Origin: Prevotella sp. UBA2739
GTDB lineage: Bacteria > Bacteroidota > Bacteroidia > Bacteroidales > Bacteroidaceae
NCBI GenBank assembly: GCA_002353525.1
Contig: DEJV01000019.1
Span: forward strand, 1-59,606
Direction of reading: 5' to 3'
DNA length: 59,606 bases
Under the pieces are notes generated by a model. That model ran no database searches and was not told the DNA's origin. It saw nothing but the letters and a program-made list of their open reading frames with translations. Positions 8,790 through 18,208 of this stretch are shown piece after piece. How positions within the stretch are numbered: the stretch's first letter is position 1; each line of letters begins with the position of its first letter. The translations under genes and the position numbers were made by a program.

Positions 8790-8969
8790 AGTTTCTTTCT
8801 TTAATTGTTATGGGTGTGGACACCCTTTATGTTTATTTCTCATTCTTGGGCTTACTCATCTGTCAGTCCAAAGTGTGTAGATGTTAGTTACTCTTTGTAA
8901 GAACTCTTTTTATAGAGATACCATATTGATTATTACCATTGTAGATAATGTAGAAGATGTATGTGGATA

Positions 8970-11900
8970 TTATGAATTGTGCGCCAAGTCAAATGCCATG
9001 TAATCAGAATACAGACTGACTCCATAGGCTGCTTCTACGGCTTCAAAGTCAAGACAGAATGCCTGAACTGGTTTCTCACTCAGTCGTGGTTGGCATTGAA
9101 AACACTTTGCGGAAAATTGACGAGGCCAGTCCTTCACATTCTCTACAGAAGCGAATCTTACGCTATTTACCTTACCTATATATTCGGGAGAGTTTTCAAG
9201 ATAATACTTCAGTGTATTCTCAGGAATAACCTTCTCACGAGTCTTTTGAAGGTGGAGCGCATAGAGAGCAAACATACGACTGTTGGTTGGAATCATGAGA
9301 ATCTTCTTGGCATTTCCGTATTCCCTGGTTACAGTCTGTCGTCTGCCATCTATCTTGATGTCAACCTTCAGACTGGTATATTCGTGAATGCGGTAATCAC
9401 AGAGTCCGTATATCTGATTGTCTTGTTTGAGGTAGTCAATGGTCTTCCAGAAAATGCTCAGCTCATTGCTATGCAGACATTCTTCATTCTGATATTCTAC
9501 ACCATTGAGCACAATCTTAAACACTTCTTCATAGGTAAAAGGAAACTGGATATGATGCTGCACAGCCAAATAAGATGCCAGCACGACTGACCAGTTATGA
9601 AGAATGCGCTCATCAATACAGATAGTCAATGATGTACAGATACTTTTGACAGCCTGCTCATAGCAGTCTTTATAGGATTGCTCAAACTGTGTTCTGACCT
9701 GCAACAATTCAAGAACGACGTAAGATGTCCCTTCATACTCCCAATCTTTCAGGACACGGAAATTCTCTTTCTCCTCAACGGTATGCGTGTCCTTGTGGAA
9801 GGGTAACACACATTGACGAGAATACAAGGCAATATCAACAGTCGGTTTCTCCTGTCCACTGACAATCACACCACTGAGGACTTTCGACTGTTCACGTTTG
9901 CGAGTCTCTATGTCGAGCTTACTGCGTCCTTGGCAATCCCAAAGTCCTTTCAGCAGTTCAATCTTCTCCACATCAATATCGTTCTTGTATTCGTCAAGGT
10001 GCATGATAGCATCTTCGGCTTGTGACAAGACGGTAGCAAGGCTCGGCATAGTAGATGTACGAAGGTTCGGATGATCACCATTATAGACGAATACACTTTG
10101 CAGCAGTTCCCCGAAGGCTGTTTTTCCTGTTCCCTTTGGGCCAAACAAGAAGAGCGTTGGAAACTCACGTCGATGTCGAATGATAATGTCACGGAAGAGG
10201 CATACCACTATGAAGCAGATGCCGATGATGGCATTGTCGCCATAGACCAATCGCATTTGAGTGGCAAACTGGAAGAAACGCACTTTACTCTCTGGCAGAT
10301 GAATGAACTTCTGCTCAAAGAGGAACTTCTCGCTATTATCTTCATTCATCTTGGAGAAGGCTGGGAGATAGAATGAGCCTAACGGATTTCCTAAACGCAC
10401 AATGCCTTCTTCGTTTACCGGATGCCATTCACCATTGAGAATGATGCCGTTTCCAAAAGCGAAGAAGCCTATCTTCTGCCATCCAAGAGTGGAGATCTTG
10501 GTGATGACTTCCATACTGGAATAGAGGATGCCTCGCAACTTGTTGAACTTGGCCGATGTGCCGTACCACATGAAGTTTACTTCACGTTCAATACGGTTAC
10601 GGAACTTTTGCAACACAGTCATTTCCTCTATACTGAACTCTATGCGGACTTCAAAGCCCATGACATTCCGCAAGATGAATACCCGGGAAGCAGATGCACC
10701 GTCACGAATCAGGTAGAGGGGAATCATGATGAAGTTGGAGATTTCTTTTTCACCCTCCTTGGTATAACCATAATAGCAGTTGTTGCCAACCTTAATCTCC
10801 GTGCCTTTGAAAAGGCCAGCATATTCTTCATCACTTATTGCAGGACTGGCAACTGGGGCTGGCATGGATTGAACGCCCATGATTTCACGCTTCCACATGT
10901 TTTCATGTCCATAGACATTGATGAGTTTGTCCGTGTATGATTCCTGAAGGACTTTGTCAGGAATCGTCTTCACAAGTTCCGCAACCTCATGGATAGCTTT
11001 TGCCTGTTGTGGTATGTTTTCTCCATTAAGATTTATGACTTTTGAAGCATACCACATCACAAAGTCTTGTCTGGTTAATTCATCCAGTTTGTCTTTTGAA
11101 ACCAGGTATGAATCAGGGTCATTTTTCCAATCACCGATTGGAATCTCCTGTATGGTTACAGTAAAACCAAGGGACAATGCTAATTTCCCTGTGCGCATAG
11201 CACTTGTAAATCCAACGCCAAAATGCTCTCCTTCTTTTGGAATATCACTATCCGGGATGATGTTGAGCCTGCTCGTTATGCGTTTCAACATACTGAGTTG
11301 TGCTTCTGTCCATGAGGAGCCGAGAGGTGCAACAGTATTAGAAGCACCAATGACCTGCAAGCGCATTACGTCTGGCGCTCCCTCTACAAGGTTCATCACA
11401 CCAGCTTTTGACGCTGCGTTCCATGCCACACCAATACCGAACAGGCTATTGCCCTTATCATATATAAGAGATGTGGAGGAGTTAATGTACTTGGGAGCAT
11501 TAGGGTTATGGGCAAGGATGTCGGGCAGGATCCTTGCTGTGAAAGCTATAATTCGATGCTGTCTGTCACGAATGGGAATCATGATGCGACCGCGGAACGT
11601 GTCATAAACATCATCGTTCGTGCTTTTCTCCTTGACAAGTCCTAATTCAAGCAAAAGGTCTTTGTCGAGCCCCTTATCCTTCGCCCAGCGAGAAAAGGAG
11701 TCCCAACTATTGCTGGCATAGCCGATGCCAAATGTACGGATATATTCTATTGGCCAGCGGCTGGTTGCATAGCCTAAAGCCGTGTGCGACTCTTCTGCTT
11801 CTCTGAATAGATTCTCGGCAAAGAACTTGACAGCATAGTCATTGATGATGAACATTGACTCTCGCTTGCGTTGGTCTGCATCATCAGCCTCAGAGTATGT

Positions 11901-12194
11901 TTCTTCAGGAATCTCAACGCCATACTTATTTGCCAACATTTTCACGGCTTCAACGAAGGAGATTTTGAGATGATCTTGCAAGAACTTGATTACGTCGCCA
12001 GAGGCATCACAAGCGAAACACTTGTAGATGCCTTTAGCAGAACTGATGGTTAATGACGGTGTGCTGTCGTTATGGAATGGGCATAGTCCTATATAATTTT
12101 GCCCCTTCTTGGTCAGGTGAACATATTCACCGATGACCTCAACGATGTCGGCTTTTGCCTTTATCGTATCAATGATGTTAGAAGCGATTCTCAT
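8970..12194 (-). CDS. DnaG-like primase fused to a helicase-type ATPase
   Basis: 1074 residues. The N-terminal 100 residues are a CHC2 primase zinc finger (C38, H41, C59, C62) followed by the DnaG-type sequence FVEAVKMLANKYGVEIP. A Toprim domain has its acidic motifs in LVEGAPDVMRL and IPDSDIP. A C-terminal P-loop ATPase has Walker A in LFGPKGTGKTAFGE and a Walker B-like MHLDEYKND. Mobilizable elements of Bacteroides often carry a primase for complementary-strand synthesis after transfer; here a helicase-like module is joined to it, so one protein may both unwind and prime. It starts 6 bp downstream of the excisionase-like gene, suggesting co-transcription. Confidence 0.88.
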   Translation of the reverse strand: MRIASNIIDTIKAKADIVEVIGEYVHLTKKGQNYIGLCPFHNDSTPSLTISSAKGIYKCFACDASGDVIKFLQDHLKISFVEAVKMLANKYGVEIPEETYSEADDADQRKRESMFIINDYAVKFFAENLFREAEESHTALGYATSRWPIEYIRTFGIGYASNSWDSFSRWAKDKGLDKDLLLELGLVKEKSTNDDVYDTFRGRIMIPIRDRQHRIIAFTARILPDILAHNPNAPKYINSSTSLIYDKGNSLFGIGVAWNAASKAGVMNLVEGAPDVMRLQVIGASNTVAPLGSSWTEAQLSMLKRITSRLNIIPDSDIPKEGEHFGVGFTSAMRTGKLALSLGFTVTIQEIPIGDWKNDPDSYLVSKDKLDELTRQDFVMWYASKVINLNGENIPQQAKAIHEVAELVKTIPDKVLQESYTDKLINVYGHENMWKREIMGVQSMPAPVASPAISDEEYAGLFKGTEIKVGNNCYYGYTKEGEKEISNFIMIPLYLIRDGASASRVFILRNVMGFEVRIEFSIEEMTVLQKFRNRIEREVNFMWYGTSAKFNKLRGILYSSMEVITKISTLGWQKIGFFAFGNGIILNGEWHPVNEEGIVRLGNPLGSFYLPAFSKMNEDNSEKFLFEQKFIHLPESKVRFFQFATQMRLVYGDNAIIGICFIVVCLFRDIIIRHRREFPTLFLFGPKGTGKTAFGELLQSVFVYNGDHPNLRTSTMPSLATVLSQAEDAIMHLDEYKNDIDVEKIELLKGLWDCQGRSKLDIETRKREQSKVLSGVIVSGQEKPTVDIALYSRQCVLPFHKDTHTVEEKENFRVLKDWEYEGTSYVVLELLQVRTQFEQSYKDCYEQAVKSICTSLTICIDERILHNWSVVLASYLAVQHHIQFPFTYEEVFKIVLNGVEYQNEECLHSNELSIFWKTIDYLKQDNQIYGLCDYRIHEYTSLKVDIKIDGRRQTVTREYGNAKKILMIPTNSRMFALYALHLQKTREKVIPENTLKYYLENSPEYIGKVNSVRFASVENVKDWPRQFSAKCFQCQPRLSEKPVQAFCLDFEAVEAAYGVSLYSDYMAFDLAHNS

Positions 12195-12200
12195 ACCTTA

Positions 12201-12596
12201 TTACAGTGTAGGTTGTTTTCTCCGATTGTTCAAATATTCCTCAGCTTCTTTACGCAAGTCCTCCTGAGACTTGTGCTGCTCCTTAGAGAGCCAGGCATCA
12301 AGTTCTGACTTGACGAAATAGATGCGCTTGCCAACCTTATGATATGGTATCATATTGTTGGATGTCCAGCCATAGATGGTCTGAACTGCTGGATGACCAG
12401 GAATGTATTTTTGTGCTTCAGTTACATCCATGCGCTGGTCCTCGTCCTTACTATTACCTACAGATGCCGAGATCTTTCTGTTGAGGGCATCAATCTTTGC
12501 TGACAGAATCTTGTTGTCTTCGAGAAGATTCGCCATCAGCATGGGAATCATGTCAAAGGTGGGAACGCCACTCGACGTATGTTTTCTATCTTCCAT
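12201..12596 (-). CDS. MerR/excisionase-type helix-turn-helix protein
   Basis: 131 residues. The C-terminal half (VTEAQKYIPGHPAVQTIYGW ... GKRIYFVKSELDAWL) is an HTH_17 excisionase-like domain; the N-terminal half contains a short leucine-rich helix. Such proteins act as recombination directionality factors or as regulators of excision and transfer genes in Bacteroides elements. It lies between the primase-helicase gene and a 346-base non-coding stretch carrying three 20-bp repeats, which are plausible binding sites. A canonical promoter is present about 65 bases upstream of the start. Confidence 0.85.
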   Translation of the reverse strand: MEDRKHTSSGVPTFDMIPMLMANLLEDNKILSAKIDALNRKISASVGNSKDEDQRMDVTEAQKYIPGHPAVQTIYGWTSNNMIPYHKVGKRIYFVKSELDAWLSKEQHKSQEDLRKEAEEYLNNRRKQPTL

Positions 12597-12660
12597 ATTA
12601 AATGAAATTTGATGTTAATACTTTGCGACTGCGCAGTCAGCATTTATTTGAATTCGGCTG

Positions 12661-12691
12661 CAAAGATAGTGCGATAAAATGCCCTTCGCAA
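12661..12691 (-). promoter_or_regulatory. Bacteroidetes promoter for the excisionase-like gene
   Basis: On the minus strand TTG (12689-12691) and TATCTTTG (12661-12668) are 20 nt apart, matching the -33/-7 consensus. A small GC hairpin, GCCCTT with a 3-base loop and AAGGGC (12681-12695), overlaps the -33 box and may be an operator. Confidence 0.6.
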
Positions 12692-12714
12692 GGGCAGAAA
12701 AATGGGTAAAAATT

Positions 12715-12864
12715 TCCCGTATGCCGTTCCGTATTAACAACAATCAATAAATAACCGAAAACGCTTGAAATCAGGCAGTTTCAGAAACATCATTTAACAA
12801 TAGAAATCGAAAATAATTGAGATACGGAATGGCTTACGGGACACTTCCGTAGGCTATTCCGTAT
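12715..12864. repeat. Three 20-bp iterons (two direct, one inverted) in the control region
   Basis: Copies at 12715-12734 (plus), 12822-12841 (minus) and 12845-12864 (plus) share TCCCGTA, a GC dinucleotide and TTCCGTAT, and differ at only two to four positions. The whole non-coding stretch 12597-12942 otherwise holds the promoter above and a perfect palindrome GACTGCGCAGTC at 12627. Lying between an excisionase-like gene and the integrase, the repeats are likely arm-type binding sites for the integrase or excisionase, or iterons of a replication origin. Confidence 0.85.
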
Positions 12865-12942
12865 GAATGAAAGTTAAAAGACGGGGCAAGCCACCTTTGC
12901 TATTGCATAGATGGCTTAACCTTAGTAAGGTGCTTGATGGAT

Positions 12943-14205
12943 TTATATCACATCACTTTGAAGATTGAGTTTGATGGCTTGTGCAGCCTCCTCTTTCTTA
13001 GAGTCAACGACCTTGGCGTATATCTGCGTGGTGCGGATGTTGGTATGCCCCAACATCTTTGATACGGTGTATAAGTCCGTGCCTTCGGTAAGCTGGTTAG
13101 TTGCGTAGGAATGACGAAAACAGTGGAACGTGATTTTCTTCTTGATACCAGCTGCTGCAACCCAAACCTTGACGGGACGATTGATGTAAGATGGGTCTTG
13201 CAGCCCTTCAAAAACGAGCCTGTCAGGGTCGCCTGGCTCACCACAGATGAGGTAGGCTTGTTCCGAGATGGGCATGTACTCCACACCTCCTGTTTTCCTC
13301 TGAGTGAAGTTGATGCGGTAGCGGTCTCCTTCTTTTGACAACTCACTCCATTTCATCTTCCGTATATCGCTATGACGGAGGCCAGTCAAAGCACTAAACA
13401 AAGCTGCTTTCTTCAGCATTGGGTAATCACAAGGAGTAGCTGCGAGTTTGTTCAGTTCCTCGATAGTCAGGTACTCGCGACGACTTTCTACTCCCGAAAT
13501 GCCTTTTACCTTAGCGGCAATGTCCACGTCGAAGTAATTGTCGATGAATGCCTGATGTAGAGCTGCCTTGAAAAGAGTGAAATAGGTGGAAGCTGTATTC
13601 TGAGAGATGATACCTCTTTTATTGCCCCCTCGCGGAGCTTTCAGTAAGAAGTCCCTGAAACTCTCTATCAAGTGCATATCAATCTGAGCAAACGGTAAAG
13701 GCTTATTCTTGTTGAATATCTTCAGCAAGTCATGGGCTCTATCCCAATTGACACCGACGGATTTGGTGTCATTCTTGTAGCGTTTAGCAGCCTGCTTTCC
13801 GAAATATTCAATGAAGTCAGCCTGTCCTCTGGCTTTCTTCTCCACCATAGCTTGTTCGGTGTCAGAATATAGTTCCGTATTGTCGTATTCCCGCTGGCGG
13901 AGAATGCGTACATTGTCGGCAAAGACACACGTTTCACGGTCTGCCTTTGAACGACAAACGATGATACCGTTCACGTCACGTTTGGGCTTATAGGATTGGT
14001 TGCCGTATTCATCCATACGAGCAGGACGAGTCTTGTCCCACAAAGGAGTCCTGATGATACGGTTTAGATACTCGCGTTCACGGCAAGGCTTGTCATGCCC
14101 AGGCTTGAACACAGGATAGGCTTCGAGGTAAAGATACCACTCGTCACGAAGCTCCGACTTGCGGAGTCTGACGGACACTTTGGTGTGGAGCATTGCTTTC
14201 TTCAT
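12943..14205 (-). CDS. Tyrosine-type site-specific integrase
   Basis: 420 residues. The N-terminal part resembles the arm-type-binding domain of Bacteroides integrases, followed by a SAM-like core-binding domain (residues about 130 to 230). The C-terminal catalytic domain contains Arg in ALFSALTGLRHSDIRKMKW, HxxR in FHCFRHSYATNQ, and His and the nucleophile Tyr in MLGHTNIRTTQIYAKV, so the active site is complete. It should integrate and excise the element. Its first codons overlap the stop of the upstream HTH gene by four bases, implying coupled translation. Confidence 0.93.
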   Translation of the reverse strand: MKKAMLHTKVSVRLRKSELRDEWYLYLEAYPVFKPGHDKPCREREYLNRIIRTPLWDKTRPARMDEYGNQSYKPKRDVNGIIVCRSKADRETCVFADNVRILRQREYDNTELYSDTEQAMVEKKARGQADFIEYFGKQAAKRYKNDTKSVGVNWDRAHDLLKIFNKNKPLPFAQIDMHLIESFRDFLLKAPRGGNKRGIISQNTASTYFTLFKAALHQAFIDNYFDVDIAAKVKGISGVESRREYLTIEELNKLAATPCDYPMLKKAALFSALTGLRHSDIRKMKWSELSKEGDRYRINFTQRKTGGVEYMPISEQAYLICGEPGDPDRLVFEGLQDPSYINRPVKVWVAAAGIKKKITFHCFRHSYATNQLTEGTDLYTVSKMLGHTNIRTTQIYAKVVDSKKEEAAQAIKLNLQSDVI

Positions 14206-14765
14206 AATATATCGGATTTATAGAGATTATCGATTTCGTCTTTGGGGATATAGACATAGTTGCCTATCTGTCGTGAGGGGATAGAGTATTTCCGTACATG
14301 CGCCCATACGGTGCTGTCATTGATGCGATACTTTTTGCATATCTCTCCAACGGTATAACAATTCTCTGGTTCGAGGTTGTAGAGTTTGGGGATTGGCTTT
14401 TCCTTCTCTCGTTTCGCTTTTTTGCGTAGCATAAAGTTGGCTTCCAGCTCTGAACGTTTGATACGAATGAGATGTTTCCCAAAATTCATTGCTGGAATAC
14501 GCCCTAATCGTATGAGACGGTACAACGTACCACGTTCTATATGGTACATGGCTACGGCCTCTCTCACCGAGATATATTCTCGGATGTCCGGCACTTGGGC
14601 TGCTATCTTTGCGAGACGAGCCTCTCTTACTTCTGCATCGCGCCTACGTTTCAAATCGACTGCGCTGCATCTTTTCGAGCAAAACTGTGAGTCAAGTTTC
14701 CTCACAAGGAAAACCTTCCCGCACACTTTGCATTTTCTCTTGATTTCCAATGCAATTCCTGGCAT
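14202..14765 (-). CDS. Zinc-ribbon protein with two excisionase-type HTH domains
   Basis: 187 residues. The N-terminus has a CxxC...CxxxC zinc-ribbon pattern (CKVCGKVF ... FCSKRCS). Two HTH_17-like units follow: residues about 60 to 110 (SVREAVAMYHIERGTLYRLI) and about 130 to 183 (TVGEICKKYRINDSTVWAHV). Each ends in the I/V-rich stretch typical of excisionase-like domains. It is translated just before the integrase with overlapping ends, so it probably controls integrase expression or recombination direction. Two HTH units in one chain could bind two repeat copies. Confidence 0.82.
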   Translation of the reverse strand: MPGIALEIKRKCKVCGKVFLVRKLDSQFCSKRCSAVDLKRRRDAEVREARLAKIAAQVPDIREYISVREAVAMYHIERGTLYRLIRLGRIPAMNFGKHLIRIKRSELEANFMLRKKAKREKEKPIPKLYNLEPENCYTVGEICKKYRINDSTVWAHVRKYSIPSRQIGNYVYIPKDEIDNLYKSDIL

Positions 14766-14910
14766 AATTTTTGTTCAAAATTAGACTTTGTATTTATTTA
14801 TATGTATTTGTTTCAAAACTTCTACTTTTTTGTTAAGGTACAAATATGGAACACGTCTGAGATAGGAAATGATAGGAATCGATAACGAACGCCAAACCCC
14901 TTAAAACGGC

Positions 14911-14945
14911 AAATCCGTGTAACTCAGAGAGCTACACGGATTTGG
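14911..14945 (-). terminator. dnaK transcription terminator
   Basis: A perfect 12-bp inverted repeat, CAAATCCGTGTA and TACACGGATTTG, with an 11-base loop lies just downstream of dnaK on the minus strand, followed on that strand by GCCGTTTT. It marks the intact end of the dnaK unit, so the element inserted beyond the terminator without disrupting it. Confidence 0.8.
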
Positions 14946-14976
14946 TTTCCGATTGTTATTGTTTGTTATCTTTGGA

Positions 14977-16911
14977 CTAACGGACCTCCTCGAAGTCGGC
15001 GTCCTGGATAGTGTCATCGCTATTGCCGCCTTGAGCTTGCTGGCCACCTTGAGCACCGTTGAAGCCCTGGCCACCTGCGAAGCCTTGGCCACCGGGTTGG
15101 GCACCACCGTTCTGCTGGTACATCTGGGCAGAGGCAGCCTGCATCACTTGGTTGAGGTTGTTGATGGCATTGTCGATGGCAGCGACGTCGCCGGCCTTGT
15201 GAGCATCCTTCAGAACCTGCAGGGCAGACTCGATGGCCGGTTTCTGGTCGGCAGGAATCTTGTCGCCATTGTCCTTCAGGAAGTTCTCGGTGGTGAAGAT
15301 CATCGAGTCAGCCTGATTCATCTTGTCCACGCGCTCGCGCTCCTTCTTGTCGTTCTCGGCGTTTTGCTCAGCCTCGGCCTTCATGCGGTTGATCTCGTCC
15401 TCGCTCAGACCGCTGCTGGCCTCGATGCGGATGCGCTGTTCCTTACCTGTGGCTTTATCCTTGGCGCTAACGTTGAGGATACCGTTGGCATCGATGTCGA
15501 AGGTTACCTCAATCTGTGGCACACCGCGGCGTGCAGGAGCAATGCCTTCGAGGTTGAACTGTCCGATAGATTTGTTTTGTGCAGCCATTGGACGCTCGCC
15601 TTGCAGCACATGGATGGTCACGGCAGTCTGGTTGTCAACGGCAGTAGAGAAGATCTCGCTCTTCTTGCATGGGATGGTGGTGTTGGCATCAATGAGCTTG
15701 GTCATCACGCCACCCATGGTCTCAATACCCAGTGTCAGTGGAGTTACATCGAGCAGCACGATATCGCCTACGCCGCCCTCTTTGTTCAGGATGGCACCCT
15801 GGATAGAAGCACCTACGGCTACCACCTCGTCGGGGTTCACGCCCTTGCTGGGCTCTTTGCCGAAGTAGTTCTTCACCAGTGTCTGCACAGCAGGAATACG
15901 GCTAGAGCCGCCAACGAGAATCACCTCGTCGATATCGCTGGTAGAGAGTTTGGCGTCGCGGATGGCATTCTGGCAAGGTACGAGGCATGCCTGAATGAGG
16001 TCGTGGGCCAGCTGCTCGAACTGCGAGCGTGTGAGCGTCTTTACCAAATGCTTAGGCACACCGCCTTCTGCCGAGATGTACGGCAGGTTGATTTCGGTAG
16101 ATGTGGTTGAGGAGAGCTCGATTTTAGCTTTCTCGGCAGCCTCTTTGAGTCGTTGCATGGCCATCGGGTCACGTGAGAGGTCGATGCCCTCGTCGGCCTT
16201 GAAGCCATTCACCAGCCAATCGATGATAACTTGGTCGAAGTCGTCGCCGCCCAGGTGGGTGTCACCATTGGTAGACAACACCTCGAACACACCACCGCCG
16301 AACTCCAGGATAGAGATATCGAATGTACCACCACCGAGGTCGAACACGGCAATCTTCATGTCCTTATTAGCTTTGTCCACACCATAAGCCAGAGCTGCTG
16401 CTGTAGGCTCGTTGACGATACGCTGCACGTTGAGGCCTGCAATCTGGCCAGCCTCTTTGGTAGCCTGGCGCTGTGAGTCGCTGAAGTAGGCAGGAACGGT
16501 GATCACGGCGTCGGTCACTTCCTGTCCGAGATAGTCCTCGGCAGTCTTCTTCATCTTCTGCAGTACCATAGCCGAGATTTCCTGTGGGGTATATTTACGT
16601 CCGTCAATGTCTACGCGAGGATAACCACCCTCGTTGACCACGGTGAACGGCACACGAGTAGCCTCTTTCTCTGCCTGAGCATAGGTCTCACCCATGAAAC
16701 GCTTGATAGAGTAGACAGTGTTCTTCGGGTTGGTGATAGCCTGACGCTTGGCAGGATCGCCAATTTTGCGCTCACCGTCTTTTACGAAACCTACCACTGA
16801 AGGAGTGGTACGTTTTCCTTCGCTGTTAGCGATTACTACTGGCTCGTTGCCCTCGAACACGGCAACGCAGCTGTTGGTAGTTCCTAAGTCGATTCCAATA
16901 ATCTTTCCCAT
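14977..16911 (-). CDS. dnaK: Chaperone DnaK (Hsp70)
   Basis: 644 residues, full length. The N-terminal ATPase begins GKIIGIDLGTTNSCVAVFEG and carries the DnaK phosphate and adenosine motifs (FDLGGGTFDISILE; VILVGGSSRIPAVQ). The substrate-binding domain is followed by a Gly/Gln-rich linker (GGAQPGGQGFAGGQGF) and ends DADFEEVR, close to the usual EEVK terminus. It folds client proteins with DnaJ and GrpE; neither gene is in the window. It is monocistronic here, bounded by a terminator and by a long hairpin upstream. The long open frame on the opposite strand is a codon-bias shadow. Confidence 0.99.
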   Translation of the reverse strand: MGKIIGIDLGTTNSCVAVFEGNEPVVIANSEGKRTTPSVVGFVKDGERKIGDPAKRQAITNPKNTVYSIKRFMGETYAQAEKEATRVPFTVVNEGGYPRVDIDGRKYTPQEISAMVLQKMKKTAEDYLGQEVTDAVITVPAYFSDSQRQATKEAGQIAGLNVQRIVNEPTAAALAYGVDKANKDMKIAVFDLGGGTFDISILEFGGGVFEVLSTNGDTHLGGDDFDQVIIDWLVNGFKADEGIDLSRDPMAMQRLKEAAEKAKIELSSTTSTEINLPYISAEGGVPKHLVKTLTRSQFEQLAHDLIQACLVPCQNAIRDAKLSTSDIDEVILVGGSSRIPAVQTLVKNYFGKEPSKGVNPDEVVAVGASIQGAILNKEGGVGDIVLLDVTPLTLGIETMGGVMTKLIDANTTIPCKKSEIFSTAVDNQTAVTIHVLQGERPMAAQNKSIGQFNLEGIAPARRGVPQIEVTFDIDANGILNVSAKDKATGKEQRIRIEASSGLSEDEINRMKAEAEQNAENDKKERERVDKMNQADSMIFTTENFLKDNGDKIPADQKPAIESALQVLKDAHKAGDVAAIDNAINNLNQVMQAASAQMYQQNGGAQPGGQGFAGGQGFNGAQGGQQAQGGNSDDTIQDADFEEVR

Positions 16912-17063
16912 AATCTTTTTATTTTTTTATTTTTTTGTTATTTCACTATTGTTTTGTTGGTTGTTGCTTGTAGCAATCCGAAAATGAAATAACAAATGGT
17001 ATGCCAATTGCGGGAAAGATTGTCAGCATGTGACAAGATGGCAGAAAACTTGGCGAAGGGAGA

Positions 17064-17159
17064 AGTGACAAGCAAGAAGTGACAAGTGTGATTACCCTTG
17101 AAAGCTGGTGTTGCCAACTATAAATAGGTAATCACGCTTGTCACTTCTCGCTTGTCACT
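17064..17159. repeat. Long intergenic hairpin, 33-bp arms
   Basis: Arms 17064-17096 and 17127-17159 pair at 31 of 33 positions across a 30-base spacer. Each arm contains two copies of GTGACAAG separated by CAAGAA or CGAGAA. The right arm ends ten bases from the recA stop. It may help terminate recA transcription, but it is far longer than an intrinsic terminator and lacks a clear T-run. It belongs to the group of long hairpins described under findings. Confidence 0.95.
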
Positions 17160-17169
17160 CCGAAATAAA

Positions 17170-18195
17170 TTACTTTTCGCTGATGGCGGCCATGATTTTA
17201 GCCTCGAGTTCCTCGCAAAGCTCGGGATTGTCTTTGAGCAGGGCCTTGGTGGCGTCGCGTCCCTGGGCCAGTTTCGAGCCCTCGTAGCTGAACCACGAAC
17301 CGCTCTTCTGTATGATGCCGTATTCCACACCCAAATCTACAATCTCGCCAACCTTCGAGATGCCCTCGCCAAAAGTAATCTCGAACTCGGCTTTGCGGAA
17401 TGGGGGAGCCACCTTGTTTTTCACCACCTTTACGCGCACTTGGTTGCCGATGACCTGATCGCCGTCTTTCAGGGCGGTCACCTTGCGGATGTCGAGGCGT
17501 ACCGATGCATAGAACTTCAGTGCGTTACCACCTGTGGTGGTTTCGGGATTGCCGAACATCACGCCGATTTTCTCACGCAGCTGGTTGATGAAGATGCAGG
17601 TGGTGTTGGTCTTCGAGATGGTTCCCGTGAGTTTGCGCAGAGCCTGGCTCATCAGACGCGCATGCAGACCAACGGCCGAATCGCCCATGTCGCCTTCAAT
17701 CTCCTTCTTCGGAGTGAGGGCGGCCACAGAGTCGACCACAACGATGTCTACTGCACTGGAACGAATCAGCTGGTCGGCAATCTCGAGCGCCTGCTCGCCG
17801 TTGTCGGGTTGGGCAATATAGAGATTGTTCACGTCGACGCCCAGTTTCTCGGCATAGAAGCGGTCGAAAGCATGCTCGGCATCGATGAATGCTGCAATGC
17901 CGCCCTGCTTTTGAGCCTCGGCAATGGCGTGAATAGCCAGCGTTGTCTTACCGCTCGACTCCGGTCCGTATATCTCGATGATGCGCCCCTTGGGATAGCC
18001 ACCTACGCCGAGGGCTGCATTTAAGGCGATGCTTCCTGTTGGTATAACCTCAACGTTCTCAATCTTCTCGTCGCCGAGCTTCATGATGCTGCCCTTGCCG
18101 AAGTCTTTTTCTATTTTCGACATGGCTGCCTGCAGTGCCTTCAGTTTTTCGGCTTGTGGGTTCAGCAATTCGCCTTCAGTTTCTTTTTTTGCCAT
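17170..18195 (-). CDS. recA: Recombinase RecA
   Basis: 341 residues from the ATG at 18195 (MAKKETEGELLNPQ). A longer frame runs to 18279, but its extra N-terminus is a translation of the GGTGAGAG tandem repeat, so it is not real. Walker A GPESSGKT is at residues 77 to 84; other RecA signatures include VVVDSVAALTP, FINQLREKIGVMFGNPETTTGG and the DNA-binding loops. It catalyses strand exchange and LexA autocleavage. No SOS box can be confidently named. The leader holds the left arm of an inverted-repeat cassette. Confidence 0.99.
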   Translation of the reverse strand: MAKKETEGELLNPQAEKLKALQAAMSKIEKDFGKGSIMKLGDEKIENVEVIPTGSIALNAALGVGGYPKGRIIEIYGPESSGKTTLAIHAIAEAQKQGGIAAFIDAEHAFDRFYAEKLGVDVNNLYIAQPDNGEQALEIADQLIRSSAVDIVVVDSVAALTPKKEIEGDMGDSAVGLHARLMSQALRKLTGTISKTNTTCIFINQLREKIGVMFGNPETTTGGNALKFYASVRLDIRKVTALKDGDQVIGNQVRVKVVKNKVAPPFRKAEFEITFGEGISKVGEIVDLGVEYGIIQKSGSWFSYEGSKLAQGRDATKALLKDNPELCEELEAKIMAAISEK

Positions 18196-18208
18196 AGTGT
18201 TAATAATT

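Larger units (their letters stand above)
5575..14900. mobile_element. Integrative mobilizable element (IME), right end beside dnaK
   Basis: A same-strand set of mobilization, primase-helicase, excisionase-like and integrase genes defines a non-self-transmissible integrative element. The right end must lie between the last HTH gene (starts 14765) and the dnaK terminator (14911). I could not find the matching attachment repeat on the left. The plus-strand genes at 1 to 5514 may be cargo of the same element or an adjacent island, so the left limit given is only the last clearly element-type gene. Confidence 0.75.

Noticed and set aside
14953..16110. 385-codon open frame opposite dnaK
   Set aside because: Antisense shadow of dnaK caused by codon bias; no recognisable protein.
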